From contig JAPHSW010000158.1 of NCBI GenBank assembly GCA_026196615.1, positions 1 to 34,064 on the forward strand: a stretch of DNA of 34,064 nucleotides, in the 5' to 3' direction. Shown one piece after another: positions 1 to 9,934 of this stretch. The notes under the pieces were generated by a model. That model was given only the letters and a program-made list of their open reading frames with translations, made no database searches and was not told the DNA's origin. A program made the translations under genes and the position numbers. How positions within the stretch are numbered: the stretch's first letter is position 1; the number at the start of each line of letters is the position of its first letter. The DNA is from Gammaproteobacteria bacterium (GTDB taxonomy: Bacteria > Pseudomonadota > Gammaproteobacteria > GRL18).

Positions 1-250
1 TGTTAATGGTCAAACAGTTAATGTTGCGTCTTTTACTTGTTCTCCTGGAGATGTTATTTCCATTCGTGAAAAAGCTAAGAAACAACAACGTGTAAAAGAT
101 GCTTTGGAATTACGTAAACAGCGTGAATCTGATGAGTGGATCTCAGTTGATGAAAAAGCAATGGAAGGTACATTTAAATCAGTTCCTGAGCGTGCTGACC
201 TACCAAGCGAAATCCAAGAAAACCTAATTGTGGAATTATACTCTAAGTAA
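1..250 (+). CDS. rpsD: 30S ribosomal protein S4, 3' end (partial)
   Basis: Open from the left edge (codons begin at base 2) to TAA at 248-250, giving the last 82 residues of ribosomal protein S4. S4 binds 16S rRNA early in 30S assembly and in many bacteria represses translation of the alpha operon. The visible part carries the end of the S4 RNA-binding domain ([14 protein letters not shown]), the conserved MEGTFK segment and the family C-terminus LIVELYSK. The 5' part lies outside the window. rpoA follows 104 bp downstream on the same strand, as in the classical alpha operon (rpsM-rpsK-rpsD-rpoA-rplQ). Confidence 0.97.
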   Translation, partial: VNGQTVNVASFTCSPGDVISIREKAKKQQRVKDALELRKQRESDEWISVDEKAMEGTFKSVPERADLPSEIQENLIVELYSK

Positions 251-354
251 TTCTACCATTTGTTGATATCACTATTCCTCATTATCCTTTGAAGGTGATG
301 AGGTTTATGTGTTTTTGATATAAAAATAATCTTAAAATGCTATGAGGACACTTC

Positions 355-1350
355 ATGCAGGACTCTGTATCTCAGTTTCTAAGACCTAAACTAGTTGATG
401 TTCAACAATATTCAGAAAATCATGCGAAAGTTGTTTTAGAACCTCTTGAAAGAGGCTTTGGACATACTTTAGGTAACTCATTACGCCGCATCTTACTTTC
501 TTCTATGACAGGTGCATGCATCTATGAAGTAGAAATAGATGGCGTACTGCACGAATATTCAAGCATGGAAGGGGTTCAAGAAGATGTTATTGAAATCTTA
601 TTGAATCTTAAAGGCGTTTCAATCATTTTAAATAATCGTGATGAAGTTGAATTAACCCTGGCCAAGAAAGGTCCAGGATTAGTGACAGCAGCAGATATTG
701 CTCTTGATCATGATGTTGAAATTGTCAACCCTGATCATGTTATTTGCAATTTATCAAATGACGCTGAAGTTACAATGAAGCTGCGTATTAATAAAGGGAT
801 TGGTTACCACCCATCTAATACCCGCAAAACTTCAGAAGATTCAGATACAGTTATTGGCCGTTTACAACTGGATGCCAGTTATAGTCCAGTTGTTAAAGTT
901 TCTTACTCAGTTGAGAATGCTCGTGTTGAGCAACGTACAAATTTAGACAAGTTAATTATTGATCTTGAAACTAATGGTACGATTGATCCTGAAGAAGCAA
1001 TTAAACACGCGGCAACTATCCTTTCTGATCAGTTATCTTCTTTTGTGAATCTTAATGTTCGCGAAGCTGAAGCTCCTGAAGAGAAAGAGCCAGAAATTGA
1101 TCCAATTCTACTTCGTCCTATCGACGATCTAGAATTGACGGTTCGTTCAGCAAACTGTTTGAAAGCAGAACAAATTTACTTTATTGGTGATTTGATTCAA
1201 AGAACAGAAGTTGAGCTACTTAAGACTCCTAATCTAGGTAAAAAATCTTTAACTGAAATTAAAGACGTCCTGGCTTCAAAAGGTTTGAGTCTTGGAATTA
1301 AATTAGAAAATTGGCCACCTGCTATTCTAAAAGATAGTACTAAGCTTTAA
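355..1350 (+). CDS. rpoA: DNA-directed RNA polymerase subunit alpha
   Basis: 331-residue alpha subunit of RNA polymerase, normal length for Gammaproteobacteria. The N-terminal dimerisation/assembly domain (about 1-235) shows the conserved [19 protein letters not shown] segment. A short acidic linker (about 236-250) leads to the C-terminal domain (about 250-320), with [17 protein letters not shown] and the helix-hairpin-helix region [16 protein letters not shown] that contacts UP-element DNA and activators. The ATG at 355 is preceded by GAGG (in tatgaggacacttc). The gene sits between rpsD and rplQ in the conserved alpha-operon order and is most likely cotranscribed with them. Confidence 0.99.
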   Translation: MQDSVSQFLRPKLVDVQQYSENHAKVVLEPLERGFGHTLGNSLRRILLSSMTGACIYEVEIDGVLHEYSSMEGVQEDVIEILLNLKGVSIILNNRDEVELTLAKKGPGLVTAADIALDHDVEIVNPDHVICNLSNDAEVTMKLRINKGIGYHPSNTRKTSEDSDTVIGRLQLDASYSPVVKVSYSVENARVEQRTNLDKLIIDLETNGTIDPEEAIKHAATILSDQLSSFVNLNVREAEAPEEKEPEIDPILLRPIDDLELTVRSANCLKAEQIYFIGDLIQRTEVELLKTPNLGKKSLTEIKDVLASKGLSLGIKLENWPPAILKDSTKL

Positions 1351-1460
1351 TTCTTTTTTAAGAAAAATATAAAATCTACGTGAGTAGTGTTTACAGTTAC
1401 TTTGATTCAGTGTCTTTTGTTGTTCACTGGGTGCTGTAAATTATTTAGAAGGTAATTAAA

Positions 1461-1865
1461 ATGCGTCATCGTCATAGTGGTCGTCAATTAGGCCGTAATA
1501 GTTCTCACCGTAAAGCAATGTTCAAAAACATGGCTGTTTCTTTATTACGTCATGAAATCATTAGAACAACTTTGCCAAAAGCAAAAGAATTACGTCGTGT
1601 TGTTGAGCCATTAATTACTCGTGGTAAAACAGATTCTGTTGCTAACCGTCGTATCATTTTTGCTCGTACACGTGATAATGAAGTTACTGCAAAATTATTC
1701 ACTGAGATTGGTCCAAGATATCAAGACCGTCCAGGTGGTTATGTTCGTATTCTAAAATGTGGTTTTCGTAAGGGTGACCGTGCACCAATGGCTTATGTAG
1801 AATTGGTTGATCGTCCTATCATCGAAGATGAAGACGAAGATGATATTGAAGAAATGGATGAATAA
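1461..1865 (+). CDS. rplQ: 50S ribosomal protein L17
   Basis: 134-residue ribosomal protein L17 of the large subunit. The N-terminus [20 protein letters not shown] and the later [20 protein letters not shown] segment are family signatures. The protein ends in a strongly acidic tail ([13 protein letters not shown]), which makes it slightly longer than the 127-residue E. coli protein. AGAAGG about 9 nt before the ATG serves as ribosome-binding site. The rpoA-rplQ spacer is 110 bp, longer than in E. coli, and contains a possible long-range pairing (tttacag near 1390 with ctgtaaa near 1435). Last gene of the alpha operon; a strong terminator follows about 40 bp downstream. Confidence 0.99.
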   Translation: MRHRHSGRQLGRNSSHRKAMFKNMAVSLLRHEIIRTTLPKAKELRRVVEPLITRGKTDSVANRRIIFARTRDNEVTAKLFTEIGPRYQDRPGGYVRILKCGFRKGDRAPMAYVELVDRPIIEDEDEDDIEEMDE

Positions 1866-1906
1866 GTTTCACTGACTTATTTTGTTTAGGAAAGCTTAGA
1901 CTTTCC

Positions 1907-1940
1907 CATAAAAAAACCGAGCTTGCTCGGTTTTTTTATG
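1907..1940. terminator. Bidirectional intrinsic terminator between rplQ and uvrA
   Basis: Perfect 16-bp inverted repeat around a TT loop. Each arm is CAT plus seven A plus CCGAGC, so a GC stem is flanked by seven A on one side and seven T on the other. This suits factor-independent termination on both strands, ending the rplQ operon (+) and the uvrA transcript (-) between these convergent genes. Confidence 0.95.
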
Positions 1941-1954
1941 CCTGCTTTTTAGTG

Positions 1955-4789
1955 CTAAAGATAAGGCTTAAGATAAGTTCCAGTATATGACTTTTTGTTT
2001 TTAATCAATTTTTCTGGTGTTGTACAATCTATTACTGTTCCACCTTTGTTGCCACCCTCTGGTCCCATATCAATGAGCCAGTCTGCAGTTTTTATGACAT
2101 CAAGATTGTGTTCAATAATAACCACAGTGTTTCCATGATCACGGAGTCTAAATAAAACTTGTAATAGTTGTTTTATGTCATAAAAATGCAAACCAGTGGT
2201 TGGTTCATCGAGAATATAAAGTGTTTTTCCTGTGTCTCTTTTGGATAACTCTTTAGATAACTTTACTCTCTGTGCTTCACCACCCGAAAGCGTTGTAGCA
2301 CTTTGTCCAAGCTTAATATACGTCAGGCCAACATCAAGTAAAGTTTGTAATTTACGTTTTAATGCTGGTATTGCACTAAAAAACTCATGAGCATCTTCAA
2401 TGGTCATATCCAGTATCTGGTAGATATTTTTACCTTTATATTTTATTTCTAAAGTCTCACGGTTGTAGCGTTTTCCTTTGCAGACATCACAGGGGACATA
2501 GATATCAGGTAGAAAGTGCATTTCAACTTTTATGACACCATCACCCTGACAAGCTTCACACCGTCCACCTTTAACATTGAAACTAAATCGACCAGGAGTA
2601 TAACCTCTAGAACGTGCTTCATTTGTTGCAGTAAATAAATCACGAATTGAAGTGAAAAGTCCTGTGTAAGTTGCTGGGTTTGAACGAGGGGTGCGACCAA
2701 TAGGGCTTTGATTGATATCAATAACTTTGTCAAAGTGTTCAATGCCCTTGATGGATTTATAAGGGGCTGGAGATGTATTAGCACGATTTAATTCAGCAGC
2801 TGAATATTCGTAAAGTGTATCATTAATTAATGTGGACTTTCCTGAGCCAGAAACACCGGTTACAACTGTTAATAAACCAACTGGAATGGTTATATTCACA
2901 TTTTTAAGATTGTTACCAGTTGCTCCTGTAATTTTAAGTAGACGTTTTGGATCAATCTTTGTTCTTTCTTTAGGCACAATAATGCCATCGGTTCCATTTA
3001 AGAACTGAGCTGTAATTGATTTTTTATTTTTTAAGATATTCTTTAGACTGCCTTGAGCAATAATTTGGCCACCATGAATCCCTGCACCAGGCCCAATATC
3101 AACAATATGATCTGCAGCGCGAATGGCATCTTCGTCATGTTCTACAACGATGACAGTATTTCCAAGATCTCGTAGGTAAACGAGAGTATTCAAAAGACGT
3201 TGATTGTCTCTTTGGTGCAAACCAATAGAGGGTTCATCAAGAATATACATGACACCGACAAGACCAGCTCCAATTTGACTGGCAAGACGGATTCGTTGTG
3301 CTTCACCACCCGATAAGGTTTCTGCTCTTCGATCCAGTGTTAGATATTCAAGTCCTACATTGACTAAAAAATTGAGTCTTTGTAATATTTCAATGACAAT
3401 TTTTTTTGCAATTTCACCACGCTTACCTTTGAGTGATAAGGTTTCAAAAAACTGCTGAGTTTCGCCAATGGAAAGATTGGTGACATCTGGTAATGTTTTA
3501 CCTTTTATAAAGACATGTCGAGCGGCTGTATTTAAACGACTTCCCTGACATTCAGGACAAGGTTGAATTGTTTGATATTTACTTAATTCTTCTCGAACAA
3601 CATTTGAATCAGTTTCTCTATAGCGTCGTTGCATATTGAGAATCACGCCTTCAAATGGGCCATTACGAGTTGTCTTTCTGCCCTTGTCATTTACATATAC
3701 AAAATTAATGGATTTATTGTCATTACCATATAAGATCATGTTCTGGAGCTTTTTGGATAAATCCTTAAAGGGGGTTTCAATGTCAAATTTATAGTGTTTA
3801 GCAAGGGAACTTAACATCTGAAAATAATAGGCATTGCGACGATCCCAACCACGAATCGCCCCAGAAGTTAGAGGCAACGAGGGATCATGAACGACTTTGG
3901 ATGGATCAAAAAACTGATTAACTCCAAGCCCATCACAGCTAGGACAAGCACCAGCAGGATTGTTAAAAGAGAATAATCTGGGTTCAAGCTCTGTCAAACT
4001 GTATCCACATTCAGGACAGGCAAATTTTGCTGAAAATGTGATGTCTTCGAGTAAAGAGTCTTTAGCAGACACTGTATCCATATAACTAATACGTGCGATG
4101 CCATTAGATAGTTCCAGTGCAGTTTCAAAAGAATCTGCAAGACGTTGTTTAAGATCTGGGCGTACTTTGAATCGATCAACGACAACTTCAATGGTGTGTT
4201 TTTTATGTAACTCTAATTCAGGAGCACTATCCAGATCATAAATTTCACCATCAATTCGTGCTCTAATATAACCCTGAGCTATTAGCTCACTGAAAAGAAC
4301 ATGATGTTCCCCTTTTCTGGACTGGACAACAGGGGCAAGTAGCATTAATTTACTACCCTCTGGTAAAGCTAAAGTCCGATCAACCATTTGGCTGATTGTT
4401 TGTGCATCGAGAGTGGTATCATGTTCAGGACATCGTGGTGTTCCTGCTCGGGCAAATAGCAAACGTAAATAATCGTATATCTCAGTAACTGTTCCTACGG
4501 TTGAACGTGGATTATGTGAGGTTGATTTTTGTTCGATAGAAATGGCTGGGGACAGACCTTCAATATGATCAATATCAGGTTTTTCCATCATTGATAAAAA
4601 CTGTCTGGCATAGCTGGATAATGATTCAACATAGCGTCGTTGACCTTCAGCGTAAATTGTATCAAAAGCCAGAGATGATTTACCTGATCCTGATAAGCCT
4701 GTTATCACAATCAATTTGTCTCTTGGAAGTTCAATATCGATATTTTTTAAATTGTGGGTTCGAGCACCCTGTATTTTAATTGTGTCCAC
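1955..4789 (-). CDS. uvrA: Excinuclease ABC subunit A
   Basis: UvrA is the damage-recognition ATPase of nucleotide excision repair and loads UvrB on lesions. Two ABC ATPase modules are visible: Walker [10 protein letters not shown] (about residue 31) and GVSGSGKST, signatures LSGGEAQR twice, and Walker B/D-loop [10 protein letters not shown] and [10 protein letters not shown]. Zinc-binding CxxC pairs occur in CPECGYS and in the CEACQGDG...CDVCKGKR region. The frame is open to a TTG at 4816, but I chose GTG at 4789 because the family begins near (M)[15 protein letters not shown] and AAGG lies 8 nt upstream; this gives 944 residues against 940 in E. coli. Divergent from yajR across about 125 bp; I saw no convincing LexA box there. 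Confidence 0.97.
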   Translation of the reverse strand: MDTIKIQGARTHNLKNIDIELPRDKLIVITGLSGSGKSSLAFDTIYAEGQRRYVESLSSYARQFLSMMEKPDIDHIEGLSPAISIEQKSTSHNPRSTVGTVTEIYDYLRLLFARAGTPRCPEHDTTLDAQTISQMVDRTLALPEGSKLMLLAPVVQSRKGEHHVLFSELIAQGYIRARIDGEIYDLDSAPELELHKKHTIEVVVDRFKVRPDLKQRLADSFETALELSNGIARISYMDTVSAKDSLLEDITFSAKFACPECGYSLTELEPRLFSFNNPAGACPSCDGLGVNQFFDPSKVVHDPSLPLTSGAIRGWDRRNAYYFQMLSSLAKHYKFDIETPFKDLSKKLQNMILYGNDNKSINFVYVNDKGRKTTRNGPFEGVILNMQRRYRETDSNVVREELSKYQTIQPCPECQGSRLNTAARHVFIKGKTLPDVTNLSIGETQQFFETLSLKGKRGEIAKKIVIEILQRLNFLVNVGLEYLTLDRRAETLSGGEAQRIRLASQIGAGLVGVMYILDEPSIGLHQRDNQRLLNTLVYLRDLGNTVIVVEHDEDAIRAADHIVDIGPGAGIHGGQIIAQGSLKNILKNKKSITAQFLNGTDGIIVPKERTKIDPKRLLKITGATGNNLKNVNITIPVGLLTVVTGVSGSGKSTLINDTLYEYSAAELNRANTSPAPYKSIKGIEHFDKVIDINQSPIGRTPRSNPATYTGLFTSIRDLFTATNEARSRGYTPGRFSFNVKGGRCEACQGDGVIKVEMHFLPDIYVPCDVCKGKRYNRETLEIKYKGKNIYQILDMTIEDAHEFFSAIPALKRKLQTLLDVGLTYIKLGQSATTLSGGEAQRVKLSKELSKRDTGKTLYILDEPTTGLHFYDIKQLLQVLFRLRDHGNTVVIIEHNLDVIKTADWLIDMGPEGGNKGGTVIDCTTPEKLIKNKKSYTGTYLKPYL

Positions 4790-4915
4790 ACTCTGCCTTA
4801 AAGAAAAATCTAACAAGCCTTGCCAAAAACTGATAATATACTGTCTTTCGAATTGAAAGAAAACCGCTAAAAATGATATCCAGTTATTTATCTGGATGAG
4901 TAAGTTGTATTGTAA

Positions 4916-6310
4916 ATGAAAGAAACCGAGATAGATAAACTTAATCCAATAGAAAAGCGTGCTGCTGCATCATTATCAAGTATTTATTCGTTACGGATGC
5001 TTGGTCTGTTTATGATTTTTCCTGTATTTTCACTTTATGGCCAAGAACTTGAAGGTAATACCCCTTTTTTAATTGGTTTTGCAATTGGCGCATATGGTCT
5101 GACACAGGCTATTTTTCAAATTCCCTTTGGTATGCTTTCAGATAAAATTGGTCGCAAGCCGGTTATTGTTGCAGGTATGCTTATTTTTGCTCTGGGCAGT
5201 GTGATTGCCGCGGTGTCAGATTCGATATATGGTGTTATTTTAGGGCGTATTATTCAAGGAAGTGGTGCAGTGGCAGCTGCTGTTATGGCGCTTGCTGCTG
5301 ATTTAACACGAGAAGAGCATCGAATTAAGATTATGGCCACTATTGGTATGAGTATTGGCTTTGCTTTTGCTATTGCAATGGTCATGGGGTCAATTCTTAA
5401 TGAAATGATTGGTGTTAATGGTATTTTCTGGCTGACAGCCGTATTTGCTTTAATCGGTGTTGGGGTCACTTTATTTTGGGTGCCCGATGCACCAAAAACA
5501 TTTCATAGAGAAACTGAGCCTGTACCAGCACAGTTTAAATCTATTCTACAAGATCATCAGCTATTACGACTTGATATCGGCATTCTGATTTTGCACATGG
5601 TATTGACGGCCACATTTCTTGTGATACCCATTGCACTTGTTAATGAACAACATGCCAACTTCCCATCTTCAGAACATTGGAAAATTTACTTACCTGTTAT
5701 GATTCTGGCCATGGGCTTGATGGTGCCATTTATTATTATTGCTGAAAGCAAACGCCGTATGAAGGAAGTGTTTGTTGGCGCAATTGCAGTGGTGGCATTG
5801 GCAGAATTAGGTTTTTGGGCTTATAACGATTCATTTTATGCGCTGGTCTTTTTTATACTGCTTTTTTTTGCAGCCTTTAATGTGCTTGAAGCTTCATTGC
5901 CTTCATTGGTGTCCAAAATGTCACCAACTGAAGCTAAGGGAACCGCAATGGGAGTTTATAGCACCAGTCAGTTCCTGGGTGCCTTTTTAGGTGGAATTGT
6001 TGGTGGACAGTTATTGGGCTTATATGGGGTAAACGGTGTCTTTCTGTTCGCTATGTTTGCCATGATTTTCTGGAGTTTGATTGCTCTGACAATGAAAAGT
6101 CCACGCTATTTAAGTACCTATGTTGTGAAACTGAGTAATGTGAAAGAAGATGAGATATCAAAAGTAACCGCAGGTCTGACGGGCATTTGTGGTGTCGCAG
6201 AAGCTGTTGTGATTCCAGATGATGGTGCTGCTTATTTAAAAGTTGATTTGCATGCTCTGGATAAAGTCAGACTAAAAGAGTTTTCTCAAAAATATTCAGA
6301 AGTTCAATAA
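4916..6310 (+). CDS. yajR: YajR-type MFS transporter with C-terminal YAM-like domain
   Basis: 464-residue major facilitator superfamily protein with about 12 membrane segments. The MFS motif A is clear in the loop after TM2 ([14 protein letters not shown]). The N-terminal half has [20 protein letters not shown], the C-terminal half [20 protein letters not shown]. After the last helix comes a soluble tail of about 65 residues ([16 protein letters not shown] onward) whose pattern fits the ferredoxin-like YAM domain of YajR. The substrate of this family is not established; a proton-driven drug or metabolite efflux role is usually assumed. uvrA, this MFS gene and ssb are close in many gammaproteobacteria; here ssb lies about 16.6 kb further on. 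Confidence 0.9.
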   Translation: MKETEIDKLNPIEKRAAASLSSIYSLRMLGLFMIFPVFSLYGQELEGNTPFLIGFAIGAYGLTQAIFQIPFGMLSDKIGRKPVIVAGMLIFALGSVIAAVSDSIYGVILGRIIQGSGAVAAAVMALAADLTREEHRIKIMATIGMSIGFAFAIAMVMGSILNEMIGVNGIFWLTAVFALIGVGVTLFWVPDAPKTFHRETEPVPAQFKSILQDHQLLRLDIGILILHMVLTATFLVIPIALVNEQHANFPSSEHWKIYLPVMILAMGLMVPFIIIAESKRRMKEVFVGAIAVVALAELGFWAYNDSFYALVFFILLFFAAFNVLEASLPSLVSKMSPTEAKGTAMGVYSTSQFLGAFLGGIVGGQLLGLYGVNGVFLFAMFAMIFWSLIALTMKSPRYLSTYVVKLSNVKEDEISKVTAGLTGICGVAEAVVIPDDGAAYLKVDLHALDKVRLKEFSQKYSEVQ

Positions 6311-6388
6311 CATCATTGTGTTTGATGGTTGATAAGTTTCAGAATTAATAGGTTCTAGCCATGCAACCATAAGAATCATAGATTAACT

Positions 6389-6442
6389 GCTTTGGACGAA
6401 AGCAGATATATCAGTCTTTTCTATCCTGGTCGGTAATGACCT
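6389..6442 (+). repeat. Repeat unit B, copy 1
   Basis: Aligns with the reverse complement of 15228-15283 at about 48 of 56 columns, with two single-base gaps. The shared core is GATATATCAGTCTTTTCT, flanked by GCTTTGG at one end and ATGACCT at the other. Origin unknown; it may be a relic of a small dispersed intergenic repeat. Confidence 0.8.
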
Positions 6443-6477
6443 TAAGCGGATATAACAGCATTTTTTAATATGGTCGT

Positions 6478-6538
6478 TAATGGTGTAAAGCAGCTATTCC
6501 TGTCTGGATATTGAATCAGCGAAATCGTCCCTTAGTGG
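6478..6538 (+). repeat. Repeat unit A, copy 1
   Basis: Aligns without gaps to the reverse complement of 15310-15370 with 41 of 61 identical positions. Shared blocks include TGGTGTA, GATATT and CGTCCCTT. It lies about 35 bp after unit B. At the other locus, read in the matching orientation, A comes before B, so the units may derive from a tandem or repeatedly inserted family. Confidence 0.65.
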
Positions 6539-6611
6539 AATTTTTTGTAAAACTAATTAACCTTAAAACCAGACAAAAAGCAGTAGTTTATATGATTCTC
6601 GTACAATTAAA

Positions 6612-6869
6612 CTATGATGGGGAATTTTTAGGCTTTATCCATTTCGCCATCGTTATGAGTATTACTTCTGGATTGATGGGTTTGGCAATATGGTCATTCA
6701 TACCAACTTCTAAAACCTTTTCTATATCCTGTTTCATAGCATTGGCCGTCATGGCTATTACTGGTAAGTTTTTAAAGTTTTCCTGTTGTCATATTTTTTT
6801 GGTTGATTCATAATCATCCATAAGAGGCATCATGCAATCCATTAGTGCGTCATCAAAGCTTTCACTTAA
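6612..6869 (-). pseudogene. Decayed response-regulator receiver (REC) domain, remnant of a hybrid kinase or regulator
   Basis: One reading frame spells most of a CheY-like receiver domain interrupted by a TGA at 6791-6789. Before it: LSESFDDALMDCMMPLMDDY, with the expected phosphoacceptor Asp in MDCMMP. After it: LPVIAMTANAMKQDIEKV and GMNDHIAKPINPEVILITMA, with the conserved Thr of MTA and Lys of AKP. The frame ends with TAG at 6614-6612. The TGA stands where relatives usually have Arg, so a CGA-to-TGA change would explain it. Stops appear immediately upstream of 6869, so the N-terminal part (beta1-beta2 with the acidic pocket) is missing; the break lies about 25 bp from the end of the phosphoesterase gene. 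The MDCxMPxMDGYE style is typical of hybrid sensor kinases. Almost certainly non-functional. Confidence 0.88.
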
Positions 6870-6894
6870 TTACTTTCATCAATTCTGATTTTAC

Positions 6895-7740
6895 TTAAAT
6901 GATCCGTTCCTCCGCAAAACGCATATTGCCCCCTTCCAAGAAAATCCTCACTAGATAGATGTGCATGTCATCGCTGCCCAGACTCTCATAATAGAGGAAC
7001 ATGTTGTCATCGTTGACAACGTTAGAGGAGGATAATGAGCCATTCATGAAATGGAAGAAGGAATGGTCATTATAGAGATTGGTGGTTCGCCTCAGCTCCA
7101 ATTCGTGGCTATGGCCGCAAAAGACGTATTCGATTTTATGTCTCTGAACAAAATCAATCAGGATCGATGAATTTTTTAGAGGACACTCATCGGTGCTCAA
7201 AATAGAATAATGAGTCACGAGCAGTAATCGGTCATATTCAAGCTGGTCGATTTTCTCTGAAGCCACCTTCAGTACCTCTTTTTCCACAAACCCGTCATCA
7301 TTGTACAGTTCAGTGGAATCAATGTTGATAATCAGGATGGATTTCTCGTCTATGGTAAAGGACTTGAGAAAATTTACATCGGTAAAGTTTTCACGTACAT
7401 TGGTTATTTCCCGATTCAAAAACAAGTGTTTCTTGCTAGTTTGTACCGTATCAGAAATATGGATGATTGGGGTGTCATAAATATACTTGCGGAACAGTTC
7501 ATGGGATCTCATGTTTCTTTTGTCGTGGTTACCAATAATGGAGATGACATTTTCACATTTGAGTCCCGCCAGGAAAAGTCCTGCGGCTACATACTCGTCT
7601 TCCAGAGCATCAGTTGTGCTATCTCCAGTGTTAATCACGATATCGGCATTATATGAGTTGAGTTTTGCCAGCAGGACCTGGTCATCTCCATTCCAATGAC
7701 GAGGGCCGAAATGTAGATCGGAGATATGTAAAATATTCAT
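6895..7740 (-). CDS. Calcineurin-like metallophosphoesterase
   Basis: 281-residue cytoplasmic protein with the full metallophosphoesterase metal-binding series: SDLHFG (D8, H10), TGD (D40), GNHD (N71, H72), THYS (about residue 177) and GHSH (about 213-216). This arrangement fits the CpdA/Icc-like group of phosphodiesterases, but the substrate cannot be read from sequence. Ends in TAA next to the truncated receiver pseudogene. Its transcript would run in the same direction as the four-gene operon upstream (8106-11896) but is separated from it by 365 bp, so it probably has its own promoter. A role as headgroup phosphatase or phosphodiesterase for that operon is possible but only an inference from proximity. 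Confidence 0.85.
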   Translation of the reverse strand: MNILHISDLHFGPRHWNGDDQVLLAKLNSYNADIVINTGDSTTDALEDEYVAAGLFLAGLKCENVISIIGNHDKRNMRSHELFRKYIYDTPIIHISDTVQTSKKHLFLNREITNVRENFTDVNFLKSFTIDEKSILIINIDSTELYNDDGFVEKEVLKVASEKIDQLEYDRLLLVTHYSILSTDECPLKNSSILIDFVQRHKIEYVFCGHSHELELRRTTNLYNDHSFFHFMNGSLSSSNVVNDDNMFLYYESLGSDDMHIYLVRIFLEGGNMRFAEERII

Positions 7741-8105
7741 GCTTAATTTCTTTTTGAATGAGATGTTATAAAAAATATCAGTTGATAACGCTAAAATATA
7801 CCTTCTAAAACTAATTACGCGCTTGTTATGTGATCTCTACCGCAGTAGCAGTTACATCCACTGGCTTAATTGAAATTGTTACAATTCTAATATTTAATTA
7901 TATGTCTTTGAAAAAATACTCATAATTCACTGAATATTTTTAAGTGTTAGAAATTACTGTCTGATTTCTTCATCCATTGTTGATATTGATTGCCTGATGA
8001 ATGATATTACCGCTAAAGTAATAATCGAGATGCTAGGTACTATTTTGGGAGTTCTTAAATGAGCAATCAAAGTAATATTAGCATCACCAAAACGAAAGAG
8101 AAGAA
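7741..8105. other. 365-bp spacer with no supported gene
   Basis: AT-rich stretch between the phosphoesterase and nucleotidyltransferase genes. It presumably holds the promoter of the phosphoesterase gene, but I could not pick a clear -35/-10 pair. Two tiny plus-strand frames overlap as ATGA at 8059-8062 (21 and 16 codons), and a minus-strand frame of about 47 leucine/isoleucine-rich codons runs out of the end of the nucleotidyltransferase gene. None has enough support to be called a gene. Confidence 0.5.
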
Positions 8106-8870
8106 TTAATGATAAATGTCATTTACATAAATCTTAGCGGCCTCACTAAAATCCTCTAGGGTATCTATCTCTATCCATTTTGAGCCAGTAATATCCAGTG
8201 CGTAAAAAGGCACTTGCTGTTCTATTAATCTTTCATATGCCTCTTCGTAGTACTCCTGATGGTTGCTTTCATCTTCCATCATTAATCTCAACTCTGAAAA
8301 AAGTTTAATAGCTGTTGTTTTACTGATTTTTTCAATACCAATAGATTCGCCAATGGCCTTAATGGGATCAACTGATTTATTTGCTTTTACCACTTGATTG
8401 TTCTCATTGATTATCACTTTGACTTCTTCAGCATCTAACTGAATATTTTTATCAATACAAAAACAATTTTCATAATCACTTGCGATGAGATTTTCTAGAA
8501 TATTTTTATCAAAGACCACATCTGCATCAAACTTGATAAATGCTGAATTACCAACATATTTTTCAGTCAACATTAATGAGTAACCCGTATTGGTATCTGC
8601 GAAGCTTTCATTGACGAGATAGATTACATCAAGATCTGGAAATTTATCGCTGACAAATGCTTTTATCTGCTCTTGTAAATAACCTAACACCAAAATAACT
8701 TCTGTAATGCCGCAATCTAAGATATTGTTTATCATCATCTCAAGAATGGGTTTATCTTTAACTTTCAACAGGCTTTTAGGGCAATTATCAGTAAGCGGTC
8801 TGATCCGTGACCCGACACCCGCAGCAAGAATAATGGCTTTAATAGGATGATTTTGTTTATTTTTGTTCAT
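8106..8870 (-). CDS. LicC/PntC-like nucleotidyltransferase (probable CTP:phospho- or phosphono-alcohol cytidylyltransferase)
   Basis: 254-residue nucleotidyltransferase of the sugar-nucleotide/phosphocholine cytidylyltransferase fold. The N-terminal nucleotide loop is LAAGVGSRIRPLT (residues 15-27), followed by PKSLLKV. NTGYSL (94-99) and the metal-binding FDADVVF (D115, D117) follow, and near the C-terminus is WIEIDTLEDF, the second metal site typical of LicC-like and 2-aminoethylphosphonate cytidylyltransferase (PntC) enzymes. The expected reaction is CTP plus a phosphorylated or phosphonate amino-alcohol giving a CDP-linked headgroup. Its ATG overlaps the stop of the ATP-grasp gene by 4 bp (ATGA). 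The CDP-alcohol phosphatidyltransferase in the same operon would use its product. A hexose-phosphate substrate is the main alternative. Confidence 0.85.
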   Translation of the reverse strand: MNKNKQNHPIKAIILAAGVGSRIRPLTDNCPKSLLKVKDKPILEMMINNILDCGITEVILVLGYLQEQIKAFVSDKFPDLDVIYLVNESFADTNTGYSLMLTEKYVGNSAFIKFDADVVFDKNILENLIASDYENCFCIDKNIQLDAEEVKVIINENNQVVKANKSVDPIKAIGESIGIEKISKTTAIKLFSELRLMMEDESNHQEYYEEAYERLIEQQVPFYALDITGSKWIEIDTLEDFSEAAKIYVNDIYH

Positions 8871-9934
8871 GCTTGTAACTCATTAGTTAAACGCTCTCGC
8901 AGTCTTGGTATAGTAAGAGAAAAATTAGAAATTCGGTAGGCTTTATTTATCCAGCCATTGAGATAGAATTTACCCGTATTTTCTAAAATATAGTGTGGAT
9001 ATGAGCGACAATCAGCCAAGGTTTCGATTTCATTTAATACCCATTGACCGCTGTTAATATCAACAAAAAAATCGATTCTTAGATTTGGAAAGGTAGATGC
9101 CCTCGCTAAAGCTAATGCTGTTTTTTTGAGTTTTTCAAAAAACTGTTCCTTTAATATTTGTGCCATTTGTCGATCACCTTCAAGATGCTCTCCCTTATTA
9201 CCTAGACAAATATTTTGAGCATTTCGACAGCCAACGTACAATAATTCCCCCCAAGCGGTATTAAATTTCATTTCAGTTGGGCCTTGCTGAGATTTGTCAT
9301 GAGGGAATAATGCTTGGATGGTCAAACCGGAGTCAATGTGGCGCAGATGAGTATCAATATGACCAGAAGTTACACCAAGGATGTCTTCTTTAATCCAGTG
9401 AGAAAATGTTTGGAAATCTGTAATAACTTGATGAGCAGAAAAGAGGGGATCTCTTTCGTTAGAACTGCCCAAAAATTCTGCTTTTAGTTTGCTCTTATAA
9501 CGAAATGCTTTTAACGTGCCAATGCTCTCCGAACCATTAATGGGTTTAATAATAAATTCTTCTCGGTTTTTTACTTTAGCAAACACAAGCTGGAATAAAC
9601 GTTTAATTTCTGATTCGTCATTCAATGATGAACTATAAGTATATGTTTCTTGAATAGGTACTAAATCTTTAACCCATTCGATGAGCAATATTTTATTGGC
9701 AAAGAAGGATAAGGCATCGACTTTATTTAAGGTTAGATCTGGTTTTTGTACATTGTGCATCAAACTATGATAATCAATATTTCCAGCATAGTGATTCATT
9801 TTATGACTACAATCGAATACTGATGAAATCTCATAATTTTTCGTATGCACTAAGATAGGTTCATAAATAGTGTTTTCGGCTGTTTTTTCAGAGACATGTT
9901 TTGACGGTGATATATTTTCTATATTCGTGTTCAT
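8867..9934 (-). CDS. ATP-grasp-like ligase of unknown substrate
   Basis: 355 residues from ATG at 9934, chosen because it overlaps the upstream stop as ATGA; the frame extends to an ATG at 10012, but that reads inside the upstream gene. ATP-grasp traits: a lysine-bearing strand and loop EFIIKPINGSESIGTLKA, and near the C-terminus an acidic metal-binding pair, LRIDFFVDINSG followed by WVLNEIETLADC. These proteins typically ligate a carboxylate to an amine, thiol or hydroxyl through an acyl-phosphate. I do not recognise a specific subfamily. Lying between the phosphatidyltransferase and the nucleotidyltransferase, it may attach an amino acid or other acid to the headgroup or its precursor. No signal peptide or membrane segment seen. 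Confidence 0.72.
   Translation of the reverse strand: MNTNIENISPSKHVSEKTAENTIYEPILVHTKNYEISSVFDCSHKMNHYAGNIDYHSLMHNVQKPDLTLNKVDALSFFANKILLIEWVKDLVPIQETYTYSSSLNDESEIKRLFQLVFAKVKNREEFIIKPINGSESIGTLKAFRYKSKLKAEFLGSSNERDPLFSAHQVITDFQTFSHWIKEDILGVTSGHIDTHLRHIDSGLTIQALFPHDKSQQGPTEMKFNTAWGELLYVGCRNAQNICLGNKGEHLEGDRQMAQILKEQFFEKLKKTALALARASTFPNLRIDFFVDINSGQWVLNEIETLADCRSYPHYILENTGKFYLNGWINKAYRISNFSLTIPRLRERLTNELQA

Larger units (their letters stand above)
6311..6611. other. Intergenic stretch holding repeat units B and A
   Basis: No intact gene is supported in this 301-bp stretch. It begins right after yajR and carries repeat unit B (6389-6442) and repeat unit A (6478-6538), both found again in inverted orientation near 15.2-15.4 kb. 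A 100-codon plus-strand frame at 6511-6813 exists but overlaps the receiver-domain pseudogene on the other strand and is treated as its shadow. Confidence 0.6.

Noticed and set aside
4790-4915. LexA (SOS) box between uvrA and yajR
   Set aside because: No CTG-N10-CAG palindrome is present; only short inverted repeats (ctttc/gaaag and atccag/ctggat) were found.
6511-6813. Plus-strand frame of 100 codons with hydrophobic stretches, possible small membrane protein
   Set aside because: It starts at a TTG and lies antisense to the receiver-domain pseudogene, whose minus-strand reading is far more convincing; the hydrophobicity is a shadow of that frame.
7961-8117. Minus-strand frame of about 47 Leu/Ile-rich codons after the nucleotidyltransferase, and two tiny plus-strand frames joined by ATGA near 8059
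   Set aside because: No recognisable family, no good ribosome-binding site for the minus-strand frame, and lengths easily reached by chance in AT-rich DNA.
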